Of a DNA stretch of 64,000 nt, positions 22,946 through 34,400 are shown one piece after another. The position numbers and the translations under genes were made by a program. The notes under the pieces are model-generated. The model did no database searches. It was given only the letters and a program-made list of their open reading frames with translations, and was not told the DNA's origin. This stretch comes from Vandiemenella viatica. Lineage: Eukaryota; Arthropoda; Insecta; Orthoptera; Morabidae. The stretch covers positions 115,062,095 to 115,126,094 of the forward strand of contig CM061920.1 of the NCBI GenBank assembly GCA_031002005.1. The letters are read 5' to 3'. Positions within the stretch are counted from its first letter, which is position 1; the number at the start of each line of letters is the position of its first letter.

Positions 22946-23830
22946 TAGCCTTTACCCACTGCTTTGCACGCGCGAGTCTTGGCGTGTATAGAAATACTCT
23001 GAGCTTTGTTAGTTTAGTATCAAATATTAACTTTGGGAAACAAAAAATATAGATTTCATTTAAAGACTTTCCTTTCTTTTAGTTACTACCTTAGATTCAG
23101 TTTTCATACTATAGTTCGAAAATTTTTTTGTTATTCTTATATTTTAACACAATGTATATGAAAAATAAGAAATTAAAGATACGTGAAACATTATTGCTAA
23201 GGGTCCATTAAGGACGTACGGAGAATCAGTTGTCCTCTTGGTCAGAAATTTGGGACACATTTTCCTGAGGATAGAAAGTGCCTATTAATGCAAAAACAAA
23301 TGTACCTTAGAAACAATGCAACACGAAAGTTACTGTCTGCGATAGTTTTTTCAGTACATTCAATGACCATTTATAAAAATATCTATGCCACCAACGATAG
23401 CATTTACAACAACAAATCTAAAATTGCTAGCAAGTTTTGGAATACCATATGTGTATATTATCACGCCGTGAGTAATAACATGTATTTCTTGCTTATAACT
23501 GCTATGCACTATTCTGAATTTCGATCCATCTTTCTTCATCATGTGTCAGAACTGAAGTGGTTAAACTGAAATAAGGCCTGGACCAGAAAAAAATATGTTG
23601 CCATTGAGGATTACACATCTTCACTAACATGGCACTCATTGAAGCAGGTTATAATTACTAACAACAATCAAATGCTTTATGCCTATTGTTGTTCCAAGAA
23701 CATTATGGTTCAGGTTGCATTTTGACCAAACCACAATATATACTGATATTACCACTTCAAAATCAAAAGATGCAGATACACCTAAACGCAAGAAATGCAT
23801 CAATATATAAATTTTTGGTAATGACAACAT
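22945..23830 (-). repeat. Dispersed repeat with GGCTAG/T end, possibly Helitron-like
   Basis: On the minus strand it ends ...CAAAGCAGTGGGTAAAGGCTAG followed by TTTA. Its interior matches, inverted, the repeat at 12476-13526 and the one at 19566-20640. A CTAG end abutting T is what Helitron 3' ends show, but no diagnostic hairpin or protein was found. Non-coding. Confidence 0.45.
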
Positions 23831-23914
23831 TATCTATTTCAGGATACAAAGTATGCTTAACATAAATTATAACATGGGAGAAGGTGGAAGTGAGGGGGAT
23901 GGGTGGGAGGAAAA

Positions 23915-24275
23915 TTGGACTTAACAACTGGGGACCAATCACCAGGTCTAAATTTAAGATAGCACCATAGAACCACCGCTCACCAGAGCCTATCTTTATA
24001 GATTGTGACTTCGAATTTTGCTTATTTTTAATTTTAACTTAAAATTTCTGAATATTTTATTTTTTTCAGTTGTTTGCACATGTGTCCATTACTTGGTGGG
24101 CTTTTGAGACCATTAACTGAGGTATACTGCCCTTCCGCGACGGGTCCTTGTGTACAGTTTTGCTTTATACTTGCTATTCATCATCTTTGTGTGTTCGTGT
24201 TTTCTTCGTGTACCAACGCCGCAGGAATCCCCCTTCTTTGGTAAGTGGTGGTTTTTTATCCTATCCTAATTTTCA
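23915..24275 (+). mobile_element. PLE 3'-end fragment
   Basis: The sequence parallels 33440-34110: an ACTGGGGACCA...CTAAATTTAAGATAGC coding end, ACCANCGCTCACCAGAGC, then the terminal block TGTGTTCGTGTTTTCTTCGTG, ACCAACGCCGC and TTCTTTGGTAAGTGGTGG. A CTGAGG remnant near 24117 marks where other copies carry a hammerhead-like core. Only the 3' end of a plus-strand PLE survives. Confidence 0.65.
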
Positions 24276-24448
24276 ATATATATATATTGAAAAATAAAAA
24301 TTAATAATATTAATTTCTTTTAACCCAAGACTCTGTGAAGTAAACATCACCATAGGTTAGTGGTGGTTTTATGTAGGTAGTGGGGATGGAGACAGAGAAA
24401 TTTAAAAGGATAAAAATAAGTAATAATAATAATAATGATGCTTGGGTA

Positions 24449-24850
24449 TTATCTAAAGTTGAGACCAGGCAGTTGCCTTGTGCCCAGTTTGTACTGGTAG
24501 GCAAGTTCCCACCTTGTGACGTCAGAGGATCTGATGCTATTAGGATGGACTCTGAAAGCCTGGACCGTGAAAACCAGAGTTGAAATTATTCGAGTGATGG
24601 CATGGGCAGTAACTGGGTGCTTTGGTTTCCGTGTGAACACCGTCTGTCGGTGGCCATTTATTCTTATGGAAAGTGAATTTGTGGTCAAACCTTGATATGA
24701 AGCCAGGCAGTAGTCGCATGTTAACTGGTAAATTACATGGTAGGTTTCACAGGTGGCGTATCGTATGATAGGGAACCTTTCCCCTGTTACAGGGTTGTTG
24801 AAAGTGGTGGAGGCATGGTGTATGTTGTACATCTTGAAGCTCTTTTGCAT
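24449..24850 (-). pseudogene. PLE GIY-YIG endonuclease domain (PLE 1)
   Basis: The 133-codon stretch contains a TFNNPVTGE zinc-knuckle-side segment, HVIYQLTCDYC and SYQGLTTN (the GIY and YIG motifs, here with Gln for Ile), then RINGHRQTVF and a C-terminal WELAYQYKLGTRQ. In PLEs this domain nicks target DNA for priming. It is the end of a larger RT-endonuclease frame, not a gene of its own. Confidence 0.75.
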
Positions 24851-25251
24851 GGGAAAGTTCTAGGAGGAGCAGGGAGGATTTTTGGAAGAATCAATCTCAT
24901 TTCTGGCCAGGTTTTCAGGAAATCATAGCTTTGCCGGAGGATTCTGTTAATGGATATGTGGCCTGGGTAGTATTGTGTTTACCAAGACTGGATTGTGGTA
25001 GGTTTTCGTGGGTTTGGGATGACTGATGGGCTGAGTAGGTTGTAATGTTGCCAGTGGAAGTTGTTTGTTCAACAAAGCCGGCGGGTAGTTGTGTGATAAT
25101 AATGCTTGTGAAATATTGTTTGAATAATCCATGAGGAACTGTTGGTTGGAGCATATGTGACTATCCCAAATGCCAAGGGGAGGGAACATTTAGTTTGGTG
25201 CAGGTGGCAACTGTCAAAACGGAGACACTGTTGAAGGTTGGTGTGTTTGAT

Positions 25252-25518
25252 TCAGACTGAAGGGTTGACGAAGCCATTGGAGAGGAATAAATCCACATCC
25301 AGGAATGTGGCCTGGGTGTGGGAGTAGGACCAAGTGAATTTCAGCATGCTCAAGGTATTGAGATAGTTCAGGAAATTAAGTAGTTCGTTTTCTCCATGCG
25401 TCCAAATCATAAAAATGCCGTCAATGAATCGAAGCCAAATGAGGGGTTTGAAAAGGACTTCCACCAGAAATGTCTGTTCCAGATGGCCCATGATCAGATT
25501 AGCATAAGAGGGGGCCAT
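25252..25518 (-). pseudogene. PLE reverse transcriptase palm (PLE 1), catalytic Asp lost
   Basis: Reads [17 protein letters not shown], then RFIDGIFMIW where related copies have FIDD, then KFTWSYSHTQATFLDVDL. The second Asp of the catalytic pair is Gly, so this copy cannot polymerise. The frame is cut at its 5' side by the insertion beginning at 25520. Confidence 0.8.
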
Positions 25519-26600
25519 TTTGATGAGTAAGGATGTAGTTGTTATTAACCCTTTAACTGCTACGGTTCGCCCGGCCGAGCCCTCGCTGAGTGCGGCTTTG
25601 TTTACGCCTAAGCTGTTTACCTGCCCTGGAATGCTGCGTTAGACTGGACCGCTGTGTACTGAATACGTCTGGAGCGTTGTGTGTGGCGTTCTTCTGCTGT
25701 CGCTCTGCAATTTGAAACCGCAGATACAAAATAAATACAGTTAATATACCATCTAAAGTTTTTCAGTTTAAAGCTCCTCTAAAAGTAAATGTCTGCATAA
25801 TCAAACATGCGGTACTTCATATACTAAATAGATATTACAGCGACTGAAATGTTTTTAGTTTGTGAGCGTAGTAATTTATCTGGAGAGAACCTGTCCGAAT
25901 ACCTTTCACAAATTCTGCACAAATTTTCCAGCCTTCTTTTTGACCCGGGTTAATATAATTTTAATTTTTTTTTTTTTTTGTATTTCGTTTAGTTTCAGAG
26001 GGGGATAAATGTAATATAATTATTACTCTGCAGTTAACCATGGTTAGTAATTCTTTTTGTGTGATAAGCCTTGAAAAATGGTACAACACACAGTGTTACA
26101 TTACATGTTCTGCATTGGTTTCTCGACGCACTTTCCTGTATCGAACATACAGCGCATTCACGCATTGGCGTGCTCTTCTTTGAATTTGCAATTAGACTGA
26201 AATTTGGAAAAAAAAGGTCTCAAAAAGTTGCGTGGGCGATTTCTAGGGGAGGGGGGGGGGGGCGTCTCACGGACCTGATCTTACAAGACGGGGGGGCATC
26301 ATTTTTGCAAAGGGTCAGAAAATGTCTGGAAGTAAATGGTCATCTTTTTGAGCACCTGCTGTAGACATGGCTGCAAATAAGTAAGAAAAAGCATTTAAAA
26401 AATCAATTTCGTCATTATCCTTTAAAATTAACTTCCATGTTTACAGAATGAAAATTACATGTAATTATTTAAACAATAATTAAAATTATACACAAAAAAC
26501 GCGAATATTCATTTTTCGCGATTACAGCGCCATCTGTAAGGCTAACAGAAAAGTGAGTTAAGCAAACTATTTTTATTTTTTCATGAGGAATCGGAATCTT

Positions 26601-26661
<61 letters not shown>

Positions 26662-26848
26662 GGTTCCCATTTAAAAGAATTAAGTTGACCTTGTTGTAAC
26701 GACAACAGCGCCACCTGTGAAAAAACCAATATCACATAATTGTAGCCCCCTACTGTAAGATTATTTTTTATATAGGTTATTGTTTGTTAAAATGCTTTCT
26801 TTCCGAAATATTTCCAGAAAACATATTAAATGCCCCACCCTGTATGAG
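25519..26848. other. Insertion inside PLE 1, class unassigned
   Basis: This 1.3-kb block separates the PLE RT palm from its upstream part. It contains a GC-rich start near 25560, a T-run near 25966, a G-run near 26250, an A-run of about 58 at 26600-26658 and two CAGCGCCATCTGT-like motifs (26525, 26705). Its right edge reads ACCCTGT. No transposase was recognised. The ORF at 26071-26364 shows no domain. It may be more than one small element. Confidence 0.5.
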
Positions 26849-28222
26849 AAGGGAGCTGACTAACTATGGGTTGTAGGTACTGATCAACCAAAGCAGAGAT
26901 GCACTCAGTTGGTGAGCCATAAGTTGCAACAATAGGGCATCCTGGATTGCCAGGTTTATGGATTTTGGGAAGAAGATGAAGGGTAGATGTACATGGATTT
27001 TGGAGAGTAAGAAGCAATATGGACTGTGGGGTGAGTCCTTGAAGGGACCCACTAAACTATACATATTCCAGTATTTTCTTGTTGACAGTAGGAGTTGGAT
27101 CTTCTGATAGGCGGCAGTAAGTTCTGGTGTGTGATACTGACAAAGAGCTTCAACCATGTACTCCTGTTCATGACTACAATGGTTGAGCCCTTGTCAGCTG
27201 GAAGGATAATGAGATCTGGATTGGTGGAGAGTTGTTTCCTGGCACGGGTTTCACCTGGGCAAAGATTACTGGTGTTTGCTGAAGATTTAAGGAAAGTGGG
27301 AGAAGCCAAACTAGTGAACAGGAAATCCTTGAACATTTGGAGGGGATGGTTCTGGGGAAGAGGAGGAGTGTCAAGTGTGGATACTGGATTGAATTTAAGT
27401 AGACTTGGTTCCAGGTGGTCCTGATACCCCTGTTCACTGCCATGAGTGGCAAAGTGATACCGCCAGCTGAGTGTACGGCAGAATGATAGTGTGTCACCGA
27501 CTAGTTTGGCATGATCAAATATGGGGATGGGTGAGAAGGTGAGTCCTTTGGAGATTACAGAGAGTTGGGATTCAGATAATGGTCAAGAGGATAGGTTTAT
27601 AACTGACAGTTTAGGCTTAGGTGCAGGGATTGATTGCAGAGAGTGAGATGTAGTTTTTGAAGGGGGAGGTTGAGGTATGTTGATGAGCTGGGCTATAGAC
27701 GGATTAGAGGAAATCAGAGGAGGCTGTAATTTTGATTGGTAGACCATTGGCTGGTGGGGAACAAACCGCCCCAATGCAAGATGGGACTTCAGTAATTTGG
27801 ACAACTTCTGTAAATGCTTCTGGGCATGCTTTACTGCTAGAATTAAGCGATTGCTTTAAAATCTGCTGTAAAACTTGAATGACTTGTGGGAATGACAACA
27901 TGAGTATTTAGTGAAGGGATATGAGCAAAGTTTTCCAGAATGCTGGTTTTCCAGAATGGTATATTGTTGTAGAACAAGGCGAGTAATGGCCAAAGACCGT
28001 TGGTAGCGAAAGGCATGTAGGGCCAGGTGAGTTTGGGAGGACAACCAAATATTGGCAGTTTGATTGTAACACCATTTGGGGGTACGTTGAATGACAGACA
28101 TGAATTTCGGAAAAGAATATGTGATTGAAATTTGGCGAGCTGAAAAGCATGGTATCTGTAGGTATGTATGTATTTTTCAACATACTAAAAGGGAGTGTTA
28201 GTGGAGGCATGTTGTGGGCCAC
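26849..28222 (-). pseudogene. PLE 1 N-terminal region and RT fingers
   Basis: Going down the minus strand: a Ser/Pro-rich N-terminal region (28222-27500), then an LPADKGSTIVVMNR block near 27190 and TAAYQKIQLLLS near 27115, then LLPKIHKPGNPGCPIVATYGSPTE near 26950-26900 (RT fingers) and VDQYLQPIVSQLPSH near 26870. Several frames are needed. Matching blocks occur in the copies starting at 28590 and 35330. Confidence 0.7.
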
Positions 28223-28589
28223 AGATCTTTATATAGAATGCAGATTGTGTTCGTTGTCTGCAATGAGGTTTGGAATACAAGATCAACAAACATGAAGGAC
28301 GATAAATAAAAAGAAAAAAAAATTAAAGAAACTTTAAATGTGAGTTCACAGATAACAATGAGCTTTAAATGCATGCCGATAAAAGTGAGAGTGGTAAACT
28401 GGATGGGACGAAAACAGGATATTCAAAGGACGCTGATTATATGCATACAAATTTAAGTATTTTCATCCATGCCGCTGGAAATTCATCACTAAGATAGAAA
28501 TGGGATGCTGATATATAAACATATATACATAGAATTGGAATGGATGAAATGATTATTAGTAGAAATTATGCAGTAATAACATGAAAAAA

Positions 28590-30690
28590 CAGCTCATTAT
28601 CCCTCCACCTGACAAGGGCTAAACCATTGTAATCATGAACAGGAGTGAGTAGATGGTTGAAGCTCTTCGTCAGTTATCAGACACCAGCACTTACTGCCGC
28701 CTATCAGAAGATCCAACTCCTACTGTCACAAGAAAATACAGAAATATGTACAGTTTCGTGGGTCCCTCCAAGGTCTCATCCAACAATCCATATTGATTCT
28801 TACTCTCCAAAATCCACGTACACTACCCTGTATCTCGTTCCCAAAATTCATAAACCTGGCAATCCAGGATGCCCTATTGTTGCAGCTTATGGATCGCCAA
28901 CTGAGTGCATCTCTGTGTTGGTTGACCCGTACCTACAACCCATAGTTAGTCAGCTCCCTTCTCATATAAAGAGCACCCAACATTTTTTCTTCCGGCTTTC
29001 AACCATACCCACCCCTCTTCCTTCCAACTCCATACTGGTTACCACTGACGTCACGTCCTTGTACACAAACATTCCACACTGGCATGGCCTCAGGCCCATG
29101 GAACATTTTCTGGATCAGCACCCTCCCAATGACATCCTTCCTTACCAAATTGGCGCACCTGATTCCCAATAACTACTTCTCCTTCTAAGGCAATATATAT
29201 CACCAAACCTGTGGCACTGCCATGAGCACCCGCATGGGGCCCTTTCATGCTATTCTGATCATGGGCCATCTGGAACAGACATTTCTGGATGAAGTCCTTT
29301 TAAACTTCTCATTTGGCTTCGATTCACTTACGACATCTTTATGATTTGGGCGCATGGAAAAAATGAACTACTAAATTTCCTGAACCATCTCAATACTTTT
29401 GGCATGGTGAAATTCACTTGGTCCTACTTCAAAACCCAGGCCACATTCTTGAATGTGGATTTATCCCTTTCCAATCGATTCCTCAACTCTTCAGTCCACA
29501 TCAAACACACCAACCTTCAACAGTATTACCATTACGACAGTTGCCACCAGTACTATAACAAACATTTCTTCCCCCACAGTCTTGGCATTCGAGATAGTCG
29601 CATATGCTCGAACCAACAGTCACTCATGGATTATTCAAAATTATTTCACAAGCATTGATTTCAACAACTACCCTCCAGCTATGGTGAAGAAACAGCTTTC
29701 AAGGGCAACATTAAAACCTACCTCAGACCATCAGTCATCCGAAACCCACAAAAACCTGCCACAATCCAGTCTTGGTCACAAAATACTACCCAGGACTCAA
29801 ATCCATTAACAGAATCCTCCGGCAGGACTATGACATCCTATAAACCTGCCCTGAAATAAGATCCATTCTTCCCAAAAACCTACCTGCCCCTCCTAGAATA
29901 AATTTCAGCAGACCTCCTAACCTAAGCCAACTTCTAGTCCACAAACATAGTCTTCCTCATCCCAACAATCGGCCCCAAGGTTCTTTCCCATACAATAGAC
30001 CCTGCTGCAAGATGTGCAACATACACTATGACTCCATCACTTTCACCAACCCTATCACAGGGGAAAGCATTCCTATCATATGACACGCAACCTGTGAAAT
30101 CTCCCACATATTTTACCAGTAAACATGCAACCACTACCTAGCTTCATATATAGGTTTGACCACAAATCCCCTTTACATAAGAATAAATGGCTTCCGACAG
30201 ACAATGTTCACACAGAACCCAAAGCACCCAGTTACGGCCCATACCATCACCCCTGACTCGAATAATTTCAACTCTGGTTTCACTGTCCGGCCTATCAGAG
30301 TTCTCCCTAATAGCATCAGCTCCTCTGACGTCACAAGGTGAGAACTTGCCTACCAGTGCAAACTGGGCACAAGGCAACCACCTGGTCTCAACTTCAGATA
30401 ATACCCGAGCATCATCATCATCACTTATGTTTACCCTTTTAATCCTCTGTTTGCCTCCATCCCTACTACCTATGACAAACCACCAATAACGTAAGGTGAT
30501 GTTTACTTCATAGAGTCCTGACCAACAGTCTTTCTGGGAGGCGGTCTCTAACATCACTCACCTCCCATGTTCTCCTGTTGATAAAGGACATGTCCTGAAA
30601 ATTTCTTTTTCAGTTGTGTTTTTGCATTTTCTGTATGCTCGTGCCGCACATCCATTATCTAAAGGTAAGTGGTGGCTCATTTCCCTATCC
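28590..30690 (+). pseudogene. Penelope-like element 2, 5'-truncated
   Basis: It begins within the ADKG/VIMNR block near 28610. RT follows: TLYLVPKIHKPGNPGCP near 28830, VTTDVTSLYTNIP near 29038, STRMGPFHAILIMGHLEQTF near 29225 and RFTYDIFMIW near 29325, where the first catalytic Asp is Tyr. The thumb contains ATFLNVDLSLSNRF near 29440. GIY-YIG remains span about 29990-30400. The terminal region has GATAAAGGACATGTCCTGAAAA near 30580 and AAAGGTAAGTGGTGG near 30658. Several frameshifts are present. Confidence 0.75.
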
Positions 30691-30799
30691 TAATTTAACT
30701 CCTTTTCATTACTTAGCGTCTTTGATTTCTTTGTTTACCAAAATATAAACTTAAAGAAATTACTAAAATTCCTAAATTACTAATGCAATAAAAATAATT

Positions 30800-31840
30800 T
30801 TTAAATCAAAGACTCAATGAAGTAAATATCACTTTAGGTTAGTGGTGGTTCAATACAGGTAGTGGGGTTGGAGGCGAAGAGGATTAAGAAAGGGTAAACA
30901 ACTAAAAATAATAATAATGACCGGGTATTGTCTAAAGTTGTGACTGGGTGGTTGCATTTTGCCCAGTTTGTAGTGGTAAGGCAAGTTCCCACATTCTGAG
31001 TTCAGAGGCTATTAGGGAGAACTCTCATAGCACGGACCGTGAAACGAAAGTTGAAATTATTCGAGTCATAGGTAATGACACGGGCAGCAACTGCGTACTT
31101 GGGGTTCTGTGTGAACAGCATCTGTTGATGGCCATTTATTCTTATGGAATGTGGAAATCTATATATAAAGCCATGCAGTGATTACATGTCAACTGGTAAA
31201 TTAAGCGGGAGGCTACACAGGTGGCGTGTCCTAGGATCAGAAAGCTTTATTATGTTTGTGGACTAGAAGTTTGCTGAGGTTATGAGGTCTGCTGAAACAA
31301 GTTCTAGGAGGAGCAGGGAGGAAATTTGGAAGAATGGATTTCATTTCTGGCTAGGTTTTCAGGAAATCATAGCTTTGTCAGAGGAATTTATTAATGGATA
31401 TGCGGCCTGGGTAGTACTGTGTGACCAAGACTGGAATGTGGTTGGTTTTTGTGGGTTTGGGATGTTTGATTGGCTAAGTAGATTGTAATGTTGCTATGGA
31501 AGCTGTTTGTTCACCAAAGCCGGAGGGTGTGTGATATTAATGCTTATGGAATATTGTTGGAATAATCCATGAGCGACTGTTGGTTGGAGCATATATGACT
31601 ACCCGAACTGCCAAGGGGTGGGAATGTTTGGTTTGGTGCGGGTGGCAACTGTCAAAACAGAGATACTGTTGAAGGTTGGTGGGTTCCATATGGACTGAAG
31701 AATTGAGGTAGCCATTGAAGAGGGACAATCCACATCCAAGTTTGTTATTTGGGGATGGGAGTAGATCCAAATGAATTTCAGCAGGCTAAAGGCACTGAAA
31801 TGGTTCAGGAAATTTAGCAGTCCATTTTCTCCTATATACA
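30800..31840 (-). pseudogene. Penelope-like element 3, 5'-truncated
   Basis: Minus-strand remnant whose 3' end (CACTTTAGGTTAGTGGTGG near 30828) matches that of PLE 1 at 24350. Upstream is a decayed GIY-YIG region (about 30930-31230) and a thumb-like ENGLLNFLNHFSAFSLLKF segment near 31825. RT palm and N-terminus are absent. The frame is broken in many places. Confidence 0.65.
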
Positions 31841-31844
31841 TATT

Positions 31845-32147
31845 TAAGGAAGGATAGGGAAATATGAACAAACACTTACCACAGATGAAGGCGGCCGAGA
31901 TGACGAACACAAAAATACCAACACAAGAGAAGCTTAATATTTCGGCCTACAGCCTTATACGTGCAGAAGTGAGACACCAGGTGGAGTCAGATGTGTACAC
32001 AGAGACCGCAGTCTGGTGAATATGAAAGTGTAGGGGGGTGGGAGGGTAAAGTTCAAATATTGGATCTATAATTGACACTGTTGACGGTATTTATCATTGA
32101 AAGTGGTAGATCAACATAATAACTGGGTGAGTATGCATATATATATA
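31845..32147 (-). repeat. PLE terminal region, minus orientation
   Basis: In reverse complement this equals the 3' region of the PLE ending at 40135: GTACACATCTGACTCCACCT, then AAGGCTGTAGGCCGAAATAT, TTGTGTTCGTC and CCGCCTTCATCTGTGGTAAG. A third copy is at 50400-50575. It is a free-standing terminus next to PLE 3. Confidence 0.7.
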
Positions 32148-32474
32148 TTTATATATTGAACATTGGATAGGATAAAAAAACACCGCTTACCAAAGAAGGG
32201 AATTCCAGCGGCGTTGGTACACGAAAAAAACACGAACACACAAAGAATAAAATTTTCGAACATGGCTCTTCCTCAGTAGAAGTGAGATGGCTGCACGCAA
32301 GCGCTGCCCGCAGCCAACGCTTGCGTGCAGCCATCTCACTTCTACTGAGGAAGAGCCATGCTCGAAAATTTTATTCTTTGTGTGTTCGTGTTTTTTTCGT
32401 GTACCAACGCCGCTGGAATTCCCTTCTTTGGTAAGCGGTGGTTTTTTATCCTATCCAATGTTCAATATATCCGC
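32148..32474. repeat. 327-bp palindrome made of two head-to-head PLE termini
   Basis: The left arm begins ATATATTGAACATTGGATAG and the right arm ends in its reverse complement. Arms of about 160 bp are nearly identical and meet at GCCAACGCTTGCGTGC around 32313. Each arm runs outward through a hammerhead-like core, TGTGTTCGTG, ACCAACGCCGC, CTTTGGTAAGCGGTGG and TATCC. Two mirror ORFs simply reflect the palindrome. Confidence 0.9.
32345..32376 (+). ncRNA. Hammerhead-ribozyme-like core in PLE terminus
   Basis: CTGAGGA (fits CUGANGA) is followed by one unpaired A, a stem GAGC/GCTC with loop CAT, then GAA, a 3-bp stem AAT/ATT with loop TTT, and C at the cleavage position. Stem I is imperfect (CAC 5' of the core, GTG 3'). 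Hammerhead motifs are known in PLE terminal repeats, so the context is right. A mirror copy lies on the minus strand at about 32245-32276. Activity is untested. Confidence 0.55.
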
Positions 32475-32499
32475 TTTTAGCGCCTTTGTTTCCTAACAA

Positions 32500-34115
32500 T
32501 ATATATATAGCCAGCACTTTGAAATTTACATGGAATTACTCCCACACCCAGGCCACTTTCCTGGATGTCGACCTGTCCCTCTCTGATGGCGGCATCAATT
32601 CTTCGGTACATATAAAATCCACCAATCTACAACAATACCTCCACTACGACAGTTGCCATCCTAATCACATCAAACGCGCCCTCCCATACAGCCTGGGAAT
32701 CTGGGGCAGGCACATTTGCTCCAACGAACAGTCCCTTAAGCAGTACACTAATAACATTTCTGAAGCCCTAATATCCCGCAATTACCCCCCAGATTTAGTT
32801 CATAAACAAGTTACACGAGCCACATCAGTACCGACACAATCCATCAACACCCCACAACCATCAAGAACCAACCAAAGCCCAGTTTTGGTCACCCGCTACT
32901 TCCCTGGCTTAGAATCCATCAACAGGATCCTAAGACAAGGATATGATCTCCTCCGAGCCTGCCCGGAAATGAAAACACTCCTACCACAAATCCTTCCCCA
33001 GCCCCCTAGAACCTGTTTCAGTAGACCCCCCCCAACTTGAACCAACTCTTGGTCCATAAACATGGAACCCCTCAGCCCACAAGACAGCCCCAAGGATCCT
33101 TTCCGTGTAACAGGCCCCGTTGCAAACTTTGCATGATGCACCCACCTTCGACCACCTTCACCAATCCCGTAACAGGGGAAAGCTTCTATACCACTGGATC
33201 GGCTACCTGCGTAACTTCTCACCTGATCTATCAACTTACCTGCAACCACTGCCCAGCCTCCTACATAGGTCTGACCACAAATCCACTGGCCATCCGGATG
33301 AATGGACACAGACAATCTGGACTGAGAACCCTGACCACCCTGTTTCTTTTCATGCCACCACTCATAACACCAACAATTTCAACACCTGCTTCACAGTCTG
33401 CGCCACAAAGCAGCATCTCAGAACTGAGAAGGTGGGAACTGGCCTTTCAGTACCAACTGGGGACCAGACAACCACCTGGACTAAATTTAAGATAGCTCCA
33501 ATTTTCCTCTCTCCTCCGACCTTTGCCCCTTACCTGCCATCGTTTCCCACAAAACCATCGCTCACCAGAGCTTTCTCTTTTTGTACTTAGATCTATTGCA
33601 ATAAATTTTTTTCTCTCGTGTGTTTTATATTATCATATTTTTTCCGTGTGTAGTATTTTTTCGTGTGTAATATTTTCAATAATTTTGCGTGTGGAATAAA
33701 AAATTTTATGGGGGCACTTATAGATCGTTTTCAGTAGATTCCACCCCCCTCCCCCCCCCCGTGTTTTCCTTGGTTTGTTTTATGCCAGTGACCTTATGAC
33801 CGCAACCGCGTTTCCACTGTGCAGTCTAATTATCATTTTCGGGCTTAGGTCCTTCCACCCCCACCCCCGCCCCCGCCTCCCGCCATGTTGTTTCTCCCCC
33901 CTCCCTCTCCACCCCGACCAGCCGACCATGTGCACCCCGTGTGGTCTCCTCAGTTGGTTGCTAGCTTCCACGGGGCAGCCACCTCATCCTACAACCTGAT
34001 GAAGAGCTAAGCTCGAAAATTTGTATTGTGTTTGTGTGTTTTTTCGTGTTTTGGCGCCGCTGGAGCCCTCATCTTTGGTAAGCGGTGGTTTTTCTCCTAT
34101 CCCAATGTCTAATAT
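32500..34115 (+). pseudogene. Penelope-like element 4: RT thumb, GIY-YIG and 3' terminus
   Basis: Starts with KFTWNYSHTQATFLDVDLS near 32520 and stays open to about 33040 (FSRPPPT). A shift at the C-run near 33030 leads to a second frame with QGSFPCNRPRCKLC near 33085, a Cys cluster, then HLIYQLTCNHC and SYIGLTTNPLAIRMNGHRQ near 33270 (GIY-YIG), with another shift near 33330. The C-terminus is near 33495. The 3' UTR (33496-34115) ends in a hammerhead-like motif and TTTGGTAAGCGGTGG. The RT palm is missing. Confidence 0.75.
33996..34028 (+). ncRNA. Hammerhead-like core, decayed, in PLE 4 terminus
   Basis: CTGATGA matches the canonical core exactly. A stem GAGC/GCTC with loop TAA follows, then GAA and AAT/ATT. 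The base at the cleavage position is G, where A, C or U is needed, so this copy is probably inactive. Its place relative to TGTGTTTT and GGTAAGCGGTGG matches the copy at 32345. Confidence 0.45.
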
Positions 34116-34400
34116 ATATATATATAAATAAACAAATTTTGAAAAGCTGTAAGTGAAAAATAATAAATCAGAAATATAAGAATACAAATGTAAATAGTAA
34201 AGATAATAAGTGCTTGGTCAGGTGGAATTTATTGGAGATTGAGAAAATATCTTGGTTTTCAAGTACTCACCCACTAAATTCCCCCATACAGGGATCTTTC
34301 CCATGCAACAGAGCCCGTTGTAAAACATGCAGCATGTATCCAGCCACTACCACTTACTCCAATCATAAGACAGGTGAAACATTCCCATCTGTTCCCAAGA
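34116..34400. mobile_element. Two PLE scraps joined in inverted orientation
   Basis: Bases 34120-34238 are the reverse complement of a PLE 3' UTR like 39690-39810 (AATAATAAATCAGAAATATA complement). From about 34240 the plus strand reads the ATATCTTGG...CAAGTACTCACCC block found at 39270-39300 and then QGSFPCNRARCKTC near 34287. The junction therefore joins two inverted pieces of one PLE type. Confidence 0.6.

Larger units (their letters stand above)
24300..28230 (-). mobile_element. Penelope-like element 1, near full length, broken
   Basis: Minus-strand PLE. The N-terminal part lies at 26849-28222, with LPADKGSTIVVMNR near 27190 and the KIHKPGNPGCPIVA block near 26940. The RT palm is at 25252-25518 and the GIY-YIG endonuclease end at 24449-24850. 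The RT is interrupted at 25520-26848 by a non-coding insertion. Frameshifts and stops occur throughout. The 5' end faces the head of a plus-strand copy starting near 28590. Confidence 0.75.

Noticed and set aside
26071..26364. 97-codon frame in the PLE 1 insertion
   Set aside because: Contains a poly-Gly run from a G-tract and no recognised domain.
32149..32496. Two mirror ORFs with the same protein start
   Set aside because: They are the two arms of a non-coding palindrome read from opposite strands.
33730..33999. C-rich segment as a promoter or CpG island with ORF
   Set aside because: The C-runs lie in a PLE 3' UTR just before its hammerhead-like motif; the frame has no domain.
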